A stretch of 64,000 bases of DNA from an uncultured Winogradskyella sp. (GTDB lineage Bacteria > Bacteroidota > Bacteroidia > Flavobacteriales > Flavobacteriaceae), in contig CAJXLB010000008.1 in NCBI GenBank assembly GCA_913055905.1, forward strand, positions 1 to 64,000, given 5' to 3'. The position numbers and the translations under genes were made by a program. The notes under the pieces are model-generated. The model saw only the letters and a program-made list of their open reading frames with translations, was not told where the DNA came from and did no database searches. Shown here in pieces: positions 35,159 through 42,450 of this stretch (its first letter is position 1; each line of letters starts with the position of its first letter).

Positions 35159-35926
35159 ATGACAACTTTAAAACTAAAAACAAAAACCCTAGCTCTGATG
35201 TTCGCCCTATTATTAGGTATAACATCATGTTCGGACGATTCAGATAACGGTACAATGACGCCTACAGGAACATTGAACATTAGCGCTAGCGCAACTTACT
35301 CTGGAACTTCTGGCAGAAATGCCACCGAAGTCTCACGATTTTTATTAAACCTTGAAGAAATTGAATTAGAATTTGATGATGATAATTATGACGACGATGA
35401 TGACAATGACGATTACGGCGACTACGATGATGATGGCTTTGTAAATGCAGATGATGAAATCGAATTGGAAGGCCCTTTTGAAATTGACGTGCTTTCTACT
35501 GCCACTACGAATCTAGTAACCCTAAATGTACCGCAAGCCATATATGAAGAATTGGAATTTGAATTTGATGATAACGAAAATCCAAACAGCGATTTGTTTG
35601 GAAAGACAGTACTCATGGAAGGTACCATTAATGGAACTCCTTTTGAATTCTGGTATGATTTTGAAGCCGAGGTAGAAATAGATTACGAAGACAGCAACCA
35701 GGATATCGATGTTAATGCTGGCCTAAATGCTATTATCATCAACTTTGATTTGGACAACATTTTAAATCAGGTCGATTTATCTCAAGCTACAGATACTGAT
35801 GAGGATGGTCTTATAGAAATTAATCCTAATGGAGACGACGGCAATGCGAGTTTAGCACAAGCCTTAAAAGATGCCATAAAGGATAATATAGAATTACTCG
35901 ACGATTCTGATGATGATGATGATTAA
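35159..35926 (+). CDS. Acidic lipoprotein with EF-hand-like acidic loops
   Basis: A 255-residue lipoprotein. The signal peptide (TLALMFALLLGITSC) ends in a lipobox with Cys near residue 22. The mature part is extremely acidic. Residues 75-105 are mostly Asp with Tyr/Asn (DDDDDNDDYGDYDDDGFVNADDE), and DTDEDGLIEINPNGDDG near residue 213 has the D-x-D-x-D-G-x-x-E spacing of a calcium loop. The middle part (VTLNVPQAIYEELEFEF) is reminiscent of DUF4382-type lipoproteins, but I am not sure. Probably surface- or periplasm-anchored and calcium-binding (inference). Single gene, with a terminator behind it. Confidence 0.72.
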   Translation: MTTLKLKTKTLALMFALLLGITSCSDDSDNGTMTPTGTLNISASATYSGTSGRNATEVSRFLLNLEEIELEFDDDNYDDDDDNDDYGDYDDDGFVNADDEIELEGPFEIDVLSTATTNLVTLNVPQAIYEELEFEFDDNENPNSDLFGKTVLMEGTINGTPFEFWYDFEAEVEIDYEDSNQDIDVNAGLNAIIINFDLDNILNQVDLSQATDTDEDGLIEINPNGDDGNASLAQALKDAIKDNIELLDDSDDDDD

Positions 35927-35956
35927 GATCTAAGCCCCATCTACCACAACAATAAA

Positions 35957-35984
35957 AGGCCTGTAGCGATACAGGCTTTTTTTA
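35957..35984. terminator. Bidirectional terminator between convergent genes
   Basis: GCCTGTA (35959-35965), loop GCGA, TACAGGC (35970-35976) has T7 on the right side and AATAAAA on the left, so it can stop transcription of the acidic lipoprotein gene (+) and of the M23 peptidase gene (-). Confidence 0.82.
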
Positions 35985-35998
35985 TTAGACTTAATGAC

Positions 35999-36691
35999 TT
36001 ATTCTTTTAGAAATGGTGCTAAGTAGATTGGGTTTGGACAATTCGCCTTATAAAATTCCAAATCCATTGTATTACTGACACCAGGATAATCACCCTTAAA
36101 ACCCTGCAGATCCAAAATCACCTGAAAGTGCAGATGTGGTGGGTAATCACCATTAACATCAGCAGCTCCAAGCGTACCGATTTCCTGTCCTTTCGCAAGT
36201 GTTTCCCCTACTCGTTTATCTTTTAGGGACTCCAAACTTAAATGGCCATACAAGGTGTAAAACTCAAATCCTTCAATAGTATGCTTCACAACTATGGTAG
36301 GTCCATAATCCCCAAAATTGGTATTGTTCTTAAAACTGTGCAGTTCTCCTTGTAGTGGCAGGTAAATCGGAGTTTCGGCCTCAATCCAAATATCTATGCC
36401 CAAATGGATGTTTCGTTCTGTTTTTGGATCGGATTGATTGAAGTAAGTACTTCGGTTGTAAATGCCTCGACGTTCTAGATACCCTCCATATGCGGCATGA
36501 GCTTGTTTCGCTTTCAGTTGAGACCAAATATAGCCCTCAAGAGCATTTGACGATGAGACATCTACCTTAGATAAGTCTTCATTCTCAGTGGATAAATCCA
36601 GAGATAAATAGCGGTAGTTTTTAGAATTTTCGCCTAAAATAGGAAAGAGTTCCTGTTTAGAAAGTAATGCCTTCAAGTGATCTGCGCTCAT
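35999..36691 (-). CDS. M23 family metallopeptidase (LytM domain)
   Basis: A 230-residue protein with the zinc-binding H-x3-D motif HLGIDIWI near residue 92 and the second H-x-H motif PHLHFQV near residue 185. GHLSLESLK lies between them. M23 enzymes cut glycyl or meso-DAP peptide bonds in cell-wall peptides. No signal peptide is visible at the chosen start (MSADHLKALLSKQELFP), unusual for a wall enzyme, so it may act in the cytoplasm or on another substrate; related domains occur fused to aminotransferases in other organisms. It ends at a terminator shared with the convergent lipoprotein gene. Confidence 0.82.
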   Translation of the reverse strand: MSADHLKALLSKQELFPILGENSKNYRYLSLDLSTENEDLSKVDVSSSNALEGYIWSQLKAKQAHAAYGGYLERRGIYNRSTYFNQSDPKTERNIHLGIDIWIEAETPIYLPLQGELHSFKNNTNFGDYGPTIVVKHTIEGFEFYTLYGHLSLESLKDKRVGETLAKGQEIGTLGAADVNGDYPPHLHFQVILDLQGFKGDYPGVSNTMDLEFYKANCPNPIYLAPFLKE

Positions 36692-36704
36692 ACCTTATTT
36701 TCCG

Positions 36705-36712
36705 CAAAAATA
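36705..36712 (-). promoter_or_regulatory. Candidate -7 box TATTTTTG for the M23 gene
   Basis: The minus strand has TATTTTTG ending 13 bp before the ATG at 36691, in an 82-bp gap. No clear -33 element was found at the right distance. Confidence 0.38.
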
Positions 36713-36773
36713 AGAATCTATTCAATGGAAACTAAACTGTGAGCTTGCTAAGTGAATAAGGTTTTAAACAAAC

Positions 36774-38399
36774 TTAATTTATAATCACATCACTAAATTT
36801 AGCACTAACCATCACTGTGCGTTCTGAGTTATCACCACTAGGACGATGTCTAATTGTTTTTTGGGCAGTTGTTTTATTATTAAGCTTAGATCGGCTGCCA
36901 TTAAAATATAGGTTGTAATTAACATCTTTTGGTAAATTAACCAAGGCATCACTATTCTCCAGCACCAGATTAAGCGTTTTAAAAGAATCCGTAAGATTGG
37001 ATATGGTAAGATCTCCAAAACTACCATCTATGATTCCCGTATCATATAAAGTTTCTATCAGGACATTGGAAGACTTCGAATTTAAGACCAAGCTAGAGGC
37101 CTTTTTTATTTGTGCCTTATCAACAAAGTTTAAATTCAGTGTCCCAAGGTTCCAAGTATTTATAAGAACTGGAGAGTAGGCAACATTGATGGAGGTATCG
37201 CCTCCATCAATGTATTCTGCTTCTAAAAATGAGTGTGATATGTTTCCTTGAGCATTATGAAGTAAGGAAGAAATCTTCAATTCACCATGTCTTACATTCA
37301 TGTTTAACTTCGCCTTTTTAGGAATCTTTAGTTTAATCACCTTCTTGACCTTATCAGATGAATTACGTTTAAATCCTCTCACCACCAAGGCGTTTTGTCG
37401 TTCTTTGACTTCTTGGTTTCGCTTCGCAAGAAACGCTTCACGTTCCGCCCTTAATTGTGCACGTTGTGCCTCTCTTTCGGCACGCATAGCTTCGCGTTCC
37501 TCCGAGCGTGCTTGCTGTTCGGACAAACGCGCCTCTTTTCGCTCCAATTGTTTTTCCAAGCGTTCTGCCCAGGCTTCCATGCGTTCCGCCAATTCCTTGC
37601 CATATTTCTCACCCCAAACTTCCATTTGTTTGGCGTAATCATCTCCAAATTTTTCGCTCCAAGCCTCCATCTGCTCTGCCCAGTTACCTTCAAAATGCTT
37701 GGCATAATCTTCACCCCATTTCTGCATCTTTTTTTGATACCCAGACGCTGCAAACTTCTTTGCCCATTTTTCCATAGCCTTTTGCAGCTCCTTACCGCCT
37801 TCTTTTTCGTAACGTTTGCTCCATTCAGCAAGATATTTTTCACCTTCCTTTTGGTATTTATCATAATCAAAGGTTATCGATTTAATTCCGTCTGGCAGTT
37901 CCGGAAGCTCAGGAATCTCGGGTATATCTGGCATTTTAGGAAGTTCAGGTACTTCTGGTATATCCGGTAGATTTGGTGGTTGAGGTGGCTCTGGAATAAG
38001 CCCTAATTCTGGTACCTCAGGAATATTGGCCAATTCAAATTCCAAATCCCTGAGTAAGTTATCGTAGTCATTCCTAGCTACTAAGCCAAAGCCTCTACCG
38101 CCTTGCGTAGAGATAATCACCTTGCCATTAGTGGCATCTACATCTAATTTCCAAGCCTCTAAGGCCTGTTTCAATTCTTCTTCAGATAACTTGTCACTTT
38201 CTATATAAGCTTCAATCTCAACGATATCTTTGTTCCAGGTATCAATTTCAAGCTCTACATAACTTGTGTTTAAGTCTATCTCCACGTCTTTATTCACTTT
38301 TATGGACTGTGACGTTTTACTCAATTTTTGCTGTGCAAACCCATAGGATGCTAGTAGGCACAACGCAATAATTCTAAGTGTTTTCATTGTTGATTTCAT
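36774..38399 (-). CDS. Secreted protein with proline-rich tract, Trp-periodic helical repeats and DUF4097-like strands
   Basis: A 541-residue exported protein. A signal peptide lies at residues 5-22 (LRIIALCLLASYGFAQ). Residues 25-120 are beta-rich (VELEIDTWNKDIVEIEAYI). A Pro-x-x tract of about 45 residues (from near 135, motif PELPELPD) follows, then a highly charged helical region of about 150 residues. In that region a 15-residue unit with a central Met-x-x-Trp (KQMEVWGEKYGKE and variants) repeats about five times and runs into Arg/Glu/Ala-rich coiled coil. The last 200 residues are beta-rich and resemble DUF4097-type repeats in which strands accumulate. It is the third gene of a sigma/anti-sigma operon, so it is probably the main product or sensor of that regulon. 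Function unknown. Confidence 0.7.
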   Translation of the reverse strand: MKSTMKTLRIIALCLLASYGFAQQKLSKTSQSIKVNKDVEIDLNTSYVELEIDTWNKDIVEIEAYIESDKLSEEELKQALEAWKLDVDATNGKVIISTQGGRGFGLVARNDYDNLLRDLEFELANIPEVPELGLIPEPPQPPNLPDIPEVPELPKMPDIPEIPELPELPDGIKSITFDYDKYQKEGEKYLAEWSKRYEKEGGKELQKAMEKWAKKFAASGYQKKMQKWGEDYAKHFEGNWAEQMEAWSEKFGDDYAKQMEVWGEKYGKELAERMEAWAERLEKQLERKEARLSEQQARSEEREAMRAEREAQRAQLRAEREAFLAKRNQEVKERQNALVVRGFKRNSSDKVKKVIKLKIPKKAKLNMNVRHGELKISSLLHNAQGNISHSFLEAEYIDGGDTSINVAYSPVLINTWNLGTLNLNFVDKAQIKKASSLVLNSKSSNVLIETLYDTGIIDGSFGDLTISNLTDSFKTLNLVLENSDALVNLPKDVNYNLYFNGSRSKLNNKTTAQKTIRHRPSGDNSERTVMVSAKFSDVIIN

Positions 38400-38429
38400 T
38401 TAACTGTTCGTTTTTTGATTTTTGATTGT

Positions 38430-39002
38430 TTATATGGCTTCTGCTTTAAAGGTATCTTCGTTAAATTCCTGGAGTTGATCTTTTAAGCGCATTATCAAAT
38501 TGAGCCTAAACTTTAAATTAGCGATAAGCGCATCCAAGGTTTTTCCGTTAAGGCCATTTTCGTTCCACTCTACAGTGAGCCGATCGTATTCATCATTTAA
38601 TTCTTTTAACCTCACCATGTACCCATCAACCAATTCTTTGTTTTCTGATGTCAACTCCAATTTTGAAAGCTCCAAATTGATACTTGCCAAATAATAGTCT
38701 TCTACCCTCTTTAAATCGGGAGATACATCGCCCAGTGATTTCAATTTTACGGCAACGCTTTGTTGCTTGTCGTCAGGCTTGTTTTCTGAGGTTGGAAATA
38801 TTGAAAAAGCACCATAGGCCAAACCTAACAACACTATTACGCTTGCTGCAATACTGAAAAAATTAAAGGATTTTTTATTACCCTCTTTTGGCAATTCAGC
38901 TTCCAAGCGCTCAAAAAAACGGTCTTCATGTCCTTGCGACATTTTAGCGTTCCGCGCTGCAGTAGTTTCATTTTTTAATAAGTCTCTAAGATCTTGTGCC
39001 AT
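38430..39002 (-). CDS. Anti-sigma factor (single-pass membrane protein)
   Basis: A 190-residue protein. A cytoplasmic N-terminal part of 65 residues has QGHEDRFFERLEAELP, a pattern frequent in Flavobacteriaceae anti-sigma proteins. One membrane helix follows (FFSIAASVIVLLGLAYGAF), then a periplasmic helical domain rich in Leu/Lys/Glu. It overlaps the ECF sigma gene by 17 bp, which couples the two stoichiometrically. It should hold the sigma factor at the membrane until an envelope signal releases it. The classical zinc motif (HxxxCxxC) is absent. The nearby secreted repeat protein may feed into the same signal; this is inference. Confidence 0.78.
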   Translation of the reverse strand: MAQDLRDLLKNETTAARNAKMSQGHEDRFFERLEAELPKEGNKKSFNFFSIAASVIVLLGLAYGAFSIFPTSENKPDDKQQSVAVKLKSLGDVSPDLKRVEDYYLASINLELSKLELTSENKELVDGYMVRLKELNDEYDRLTVEWNENGLNGKTLDALIANLKFRLNLIMRLKDQLQEFNEDTFKAEAI

Positions 39003-39483
39003 TTTGTTTAACTTTTAAAACAGATTGTAACTTTTGTTTACCTCGTGACAGTTGCGTCCTTGAGGCTACTTCAGTGATGTCAAGTATTTCTGAAATTTCC
39101 TTATGGTCGTAACCTTCAATTAAATACAACATCACAACATATTTATATTTTTCTGGCAATTCATCTATTGCCATTTTAACGTCTTCAATGGTAAAGGAAT
39201 CATCCACCAACCAAGGCTCATCGTATTCTGCATTAACCACGTTGAGATGATGTTCTTCCAATTCTATCATTCTTTGATGTTTAGATTTTAAAACATCCAA
39301 ACATTTATTAATGACAATACGTTTTAACCAAGCTCTAAAACTTACCTCTTGCCTGTATTGGTCCAAGCGTGTAAACGCATTTATGAAGGCTTCCTGCACA
39401 ATATCCTCGGCTTCCATCGTGTTATTCACGAACCGTAGGGCAACCACCAGCATACCATCACAATACTGCTTGTAGAGCTGCAT
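38986..39483 (-). CDS. ECF-type RNA polymerase sigma factor (start probably further upstream)
   Basis: A 165-residue sigma factor from the first ATG. Region 2 has AEDIVQEAFINAFTRLDQYRQ and a DNA-melting part ending RIVINKCLDVLKS. Region 4 has EKYKYVVMLYLIEGYDHKEIS and the recognition helix TEVASRTQLSRGKQKL. Sequence homologous to other ECF N-termini continues upstream in frame (IIEKCKRNDRKAQ, to about 39543) until a TGA near 39575, but that stretch has no ATG, GTG or TTG. The real start may be an ATT at 39541-39543 or the protein may begin late. It is co-transcribed with its anti-sigma factor, with a 17-bp overlap. Confidence 0.85.
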   Translation of the reverse strand: MQLYKQYCDGMLVVALRFVNNTMEAEDIVQEAFINAFTRLDQYRQEVSFRAWLKRIVINKCLDVLKSKHQRMIELEEHHLNVVNAEYDEPWLVDDSFTIEDVKMAIDELPEKYKYVVMLYLIEGYDHKEISEILDITEVASRTQLSRGKQKLQSVLKVKQNGTRS

Positions 39484-39655
39484 CTGAGCCTTTCTGTCAT
39501 TCCGTTTGCATTTCTCAATAATATGACGCTGTATCGTACTAATAGCGCTATTGGTTTTTGGTTGATTTCATTTTAAAGACGAGACGGATTTGGTGATGTT
39601 GCAAAAAATCCCAAAAAAAATGTAGAATTTGTTTAATTAAGATAAAATTAGGGGT

Positions 39656-39683
39656 TTGAATTCCTTAAATTTAGGGAATTCAA
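39656..39683. promoter_or_regulatory. 28-bp near-perfect palindrome in the ECF sigma / DUF2911 intergenic region
   Basis: Ten-base arms TTGAATTCCT and GGGAATTCAA (one mismatch) flank a self-complementary TAAATTTA. The centre lies between 39669 and 39670. It sits between the divergent sigma gene (-) and DUF2911 gene (+), roughly 125 bp from the sigma start region and 70 bp before the DUF2911 ATG. A dimeric-regulator operator is the simplest reading; no T-run follows, so it is not a usual terminator. Confidence 0.5.
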
Positions 39684-39696
39684 TTATTTTTAAAAT

Positions 39697-39712
39697 ACCT
39701 TTACACAAAGGT
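39697..39712. repeat. 16-bp inverted repeat before the DUF2911 gene
   Basis: ACCTTT-ACAC-AAAGGT, perfect 6-bp arms, lies 40 bp before the DUF2911 ATG. It contains TACCTTTA, one base off the -7 consensus, so a promoter/operator overlap is possible. A similar inverted repeat occurs at 42368-42383. Confidence 0.35.
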
Positions 39713-39751
39713 TTTATAAGGAACACAAATTAAATTACCTTAAACCGTTAT

Positions 39752-40318
39752 ATGTTAAAACGTCTTCTAATATTTTTATCAATAGTCGCACTTGGCCTAT
39801 TACTTTATAGCGTGTTTGTTGAAAACATTTTTGCACCACGATTGAGCCCTAAGGATACGGCCAAGATTGAATTGAATGACCTTAACCTTATTGTAGAATA
39901 TAATAGACCATCTAAGCGAGAGCGTGAGATATTCGGTGCTTTAGTGCCATACAACAAGGTGTGGAGAACTGGAGCTAATGAAGCGACCACCTTTGAAACC
40001 AATAAAGATTTAATCATTGATGGCATAGTTCTGAAAAAAGGGAAATATACCATTTGGACCGTTCCAATGGAAGACTCTTGGAAAGTTATGTTTAATTCAA
40101 AACAATACAAATGGGGCGTTAACGAAAAAATGGAGCCTATGTGGGACCCTAATTTTGATGTCATAGAAACCGAGGTTCCGTCACAAAAACTAGATACTAC
40201 GGTTGAAAAGTTCACTATTGCTTTTGATAATAAAACAGGTGACCTCAAACTAACATTGGCTTGGGATGATACCCTTGTAGAAATCCCATTAGCAGAAGCG
40301 AACACTCAAAAGCCATAA
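39752..40318 (+). CDS. DUF2911 domain protein, membrane-anchored
   Basis: A 188-residue protein with an N-terminal hydrophobic stretch (LLIFLSIVALGLLLYSVF) that is an uncleaved anchor or signal peptide. A DUF2911 domain follows with VEYNRPSKREREIFG, VPYNKVWRTGANEATTFE and KGKYTIWTVPMEDSWKVMF. DUF2911 is a periplasmic beta-rich family widespread in Bacteroidetes with no known function. It stands divergent from the ECF sigma gene and 7 bp before MeaB, so it probably shares a transcript with MeaB, but no functional link is apparent. Confidence 0.82.
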   Translation: MLKRLLIFLSIVALGLLLYSVFVENIFAPRLSPKDTAKIELNDLNLIVEYNRPSKREREIFGALVPYNKVWRTGANEATTFETNKDLIIDGIVLKKGKYTIWTVPMEDSWKVMFNSKQYKWGVNEKMEPMWDPNFDVIETEVPSQKLDTTVEKFTIAFDNKTGDLKLTLAWDDTLVEIPLAEANTQKP

Positions 40319-40325
40319 AACGGTT

Positions 40326-41405
40326 ATGGCAAAAAAAAGAAAATCTTATAAATCTGCATTAGAAGAAAAGGAAGGTATAACACCTCCTGAAGTCACAAAT
40401 TTGGCTTCTGCCAGTAAAATTAAAGCAAGGCGCAGACAGCGTCCTGGTACAGACGCATTGGTTAAAGGAATTGTCTCTGGAGATATTACAGCCTTAAGCC
40501 GAGCCATAACCCTAGTTGAAAGTACAAATCCCGAGCACTCCAAGCAGGCCAATGCGATTATAACGGCATGCCTACCTCATGCCAACAAGTCTAAACGAAT
40601 TGGAATTACAGGTGTTCCCGGTGTAGGCAAGAGCACCTTTATAGAAGCATTAGGACGTTACCTTACAGATAAAGGCCATAAAGTTGCCGTATTGGCTGTG
40701 GACCCAAGTAGTTCGCTCAGCAAAGGAAGCATATTAGGCGACAAGACGCGTATGGAAGATCTCGTAAGAGACCCAGCAGCCTTTATTAGACCTTCTCCTT
40801 CTGGAAATTCACTTGGAGGCGTAGCAAGAAAAACACGAGAGACTATTGTGTTATGCGAAGCTGCTGGTTTTGACACTATAATTATTGAGACCGTTGGCGT
40901 TGGGCAAAGTGAAACTGCCGTTCACAGTATGGTCGATTTCTTTTTGCTGTTAAAATTAGCTGGTGCTGGCGATGAACTTCAAGGAATCAAAAGAGGTATT
41001 ATCGAGATGGCAGATGCCATCGTAATCAATAAAGCCGATGGTGATAATCTCAAAGCTGCAAAAGCTGCCAAATTAGAGTTCAATAGAGCCTTACACCTCT
41101 ATCCTGCGAAAGCTTCGGGCTGGAGTCCCAAAGTGAGCCTTTGCAGTGCTTTAAAGAAGGATGGTATTACTGAGGTATGGCAAATGATAACAGCGTATTT
41201 TGACCATACCAAAGCCAATGGCTATTTTGAAAAAAATAGAAGCAATCAAAATTCGTTTTGGTTACTGCAAACCATTGATGAGCGCCTCAAATCCGACTTT
41301 TACAACGCACCCGAAATCAAAAAAGCGCTTAAAGCACAAATGCAACTGATTGAGGAAGGCAAAACAACACCATTTGCCGCAGCAGAGTATCTATTGAGCC
41401 TTTAG
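40326..41405 (+). CDS. meaB: Methylmalonyl-CoA mutase-associated GTPase MeaB
   Basis: A 359-residue G3E-family GTPase. Walker A lies near residue 97 (GITGVPGVGKSTFIEAL), switch/metal region VLAVDPSSSLSKGSILGDKTRM, IIIETVGVGQSE, and the base-specific IVINKADGDN. A C-terminal dimerisation part follows. MeaB loads adenosylcobalamin into, and protects, methylmalonyl-CoA mutase. The mutase genes are not in the window. The adenosyltransferase at 30497 makes its cofactor. The stop overlaps the end of the convergent epimerase gene by 4 bp. Confidence 0.94.
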   Translation: MAKKRKSYKSALEEKEGITPPEVTNLASASKIKARRRQRPGTDALVKGIVSGDITALSRAITLVESTNPEHSKQANAIITACLPHANKSKRIGITGVPGVGKSTFIEALGRYLTDKGHKVAVLAVDPSSSLSKGSILGDKTRMEDLVRDPAAFIRPSPSGNSLGGVARKTRETIVLCEAAGFDTIIIETVGVGQSETAVHSMVDFFLLLKLAGAGDELQGIKRGIIEMADAIVINKADGDNLKAAKAAKLEFNRALHLYPAKASGWSPKVSLCSALKKDGITEVWQMITAYFDHTKANGYFEKNRSNQNSFWLLQTIDERLKSDFYNAPEIKKALKAQMQLIEEGKTTPFAAAEYLLSL

Positions 41406-42340
41406 AAGTTGGCCTTGTACCATTCTACCTGTGCTCGAACACTATCCAACAATGTGGTTTGTGGATTGTAATTTAACAACCGTCTTGCTTTGTCTATATT
41501 GGCCTTAGTACGTAATTGGTCGCCTGCACGCTTTGGCTTAATCTCAATCTTTATCTCTTTGCCTATAACTTCAGCAACAGCATCTATTCCTTCTTGAGTG
41601 GTATGTTCTACTTCTGTTCCAAGATTAAAAATTTCACCATCTACCTTGTCTTCAGCACCAATTGCACTCACAATGCCATCTACAATATCTCCAACGTAAG
41701 TAAAACTTCTTAGATGCTTATCACTACCTTCAAACAAAGGAAAAGGTTCTCCTTTTAACCCTAAATCTATAAGCTTGGTATACATTTTTTCTGGACGCTC
41801 TCTGGGTCCAATGACAGAGTACAAGCGTAAACTGCAGGCCTTCATCTGTTTTTCTCTACTCTTTTGAAGCACCAATTGTTCCGCAGCCAATTTAGTGACA
41901 CCGTAATGCGATGCTGGCTTGGGTGCGATATCTTCTGGATAGGTAGCTTCGAGGCCATAGATAGATGAGGTTCCTATATTAACGAAGAGCTTTAGATTTG
42001 TGCAGTCCAAAGCAAAATCAATTAACAACTTCGTAGCCAGAACATTATTTGTGAAGTAGTCTTCAAAAGAAGATGTCTGAGAAATACCAGGTTGTGCTGC
42101 AAAATGAAAGATGTAATCAAAATCTTTAGGAAGGGCATCATACGCCTTGGGCTCTCTTAAATCCAAGGTAATAATTTTAGCTCCTTTATCCTCTACCGCC
42201 TTAGCGTTCATTTGTTTTAAGGCCAAACTGTAATAATCGCAGAAATTATCTACACCCACAACCTCATGCCCAAGGCTAAGCAAACGTTCAGCAGTATGCG
42301 AACCAATAAAACCTGCAACACCAGTAACTAATATTTTCAT
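41402..42340 (-). CDS. NAD-dependent epimerase/dehydratase (UDP-glucuronate 4-epimerase-like)
   Basis: A 312-residue extended SDR protein. The N-terminal GVAGFIGSHTAERLLSLG binds NAD. The catalytic region has NIGTSSIYGLEATYP and the YGVTK dyad near residue 147. SLRLYSVIGPRERPEKMY and LRSFTYVGDIVDGIVSAI match the group that contains UDP-glucuronate and UDP-glucose 4-epimerases. It may supply a sugar nucleotide to the envelope-glycosylation genes that start 110 bp away in the other direction. The exact substrate cannot be read. Confidence 0.83.
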   Translation of the reverse strand: MKILVTGVAGFIGSHTAERLLSLGHEVVGVDNFCDYYSLALKQMNAKAVEDKGAKIITLDLREPKAYDALPKDFDYIFHFAAQPGISQTSSFEDYFTNNVLATKLLIDFALDCTNLKLFVNIGTSSIYGLEATYPEDIAPKPASHYGVTKLAAEQLVLQKSREKQMKACSLRLYSVIGPRERPEKMYTKLIDLGLKGEPFPLFEGSDKHLRSFTYVGDIVDGIVSAIGAEDKVDGEIFNLGTEVEHTTQEGIDAVAEVIGKEIKIEIKPKRAGDQLRTKANIDKARRLLNYNPQTTLLDSVRAQVEWYKANF

Positions 42341-42367
42341 AATACTCTATCTTTTGCTCACAAATTA

Positions 42368-42383
42368 AACCTTTTTAAAGGTT
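42368..42383. repeat. 16-bp inverted repeat in a divergent promoter region
   Basis: AACCTTT-TT-AAAGGTT, perfect 7-bp arms, lies 28 bp outside the epimerase start and 53 bp before the -7 box of the GT2 gene's promoter. Confidence 0.35.
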
Positions 42384-42420
42384 CTTTTCAATATAGATTC
42401 GTTGTAATGCAAAAAAAAAA

Positions 42421-42428
42421 TACTTTTG
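42421..42428 (+). promoter_or_regulatory. -7 box TACTTTTG for the GT2/LAB_N/GT39 module
   Basis: TACTTTTG is an exact TAnnTTTG match ending 22 bp before the GT2 ATG. A TTG lies 16 bp upstream (42402), separated by a run of ten A. Spacing is slightly short but the position is typical. Confidence 0.5.
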
Positions 42429-42450
42429 TGCAGATAACTCCATAAAAGGT

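Noticed and set aside
37455-37970. 171-codon plus-strand and 139-codon minus-strand frames
   Set aside because: Both overlap the charged repeat region of the 541-aa exported protein; low-complexity Lys/Glu/Arg DNA leaves several frames open by chance.
39805-40305. 166-codon minus-strand frame
   Set aside because: Antisense to the DUF2911 gene, which has clear family motifs.
42411-42420. A10 homopolymer as a phase-variable switch
   Set aside because: It lies between the -33 and -7 elements, so length change could affect spacing, but one short run in AT-rich DNA is weak evidence.
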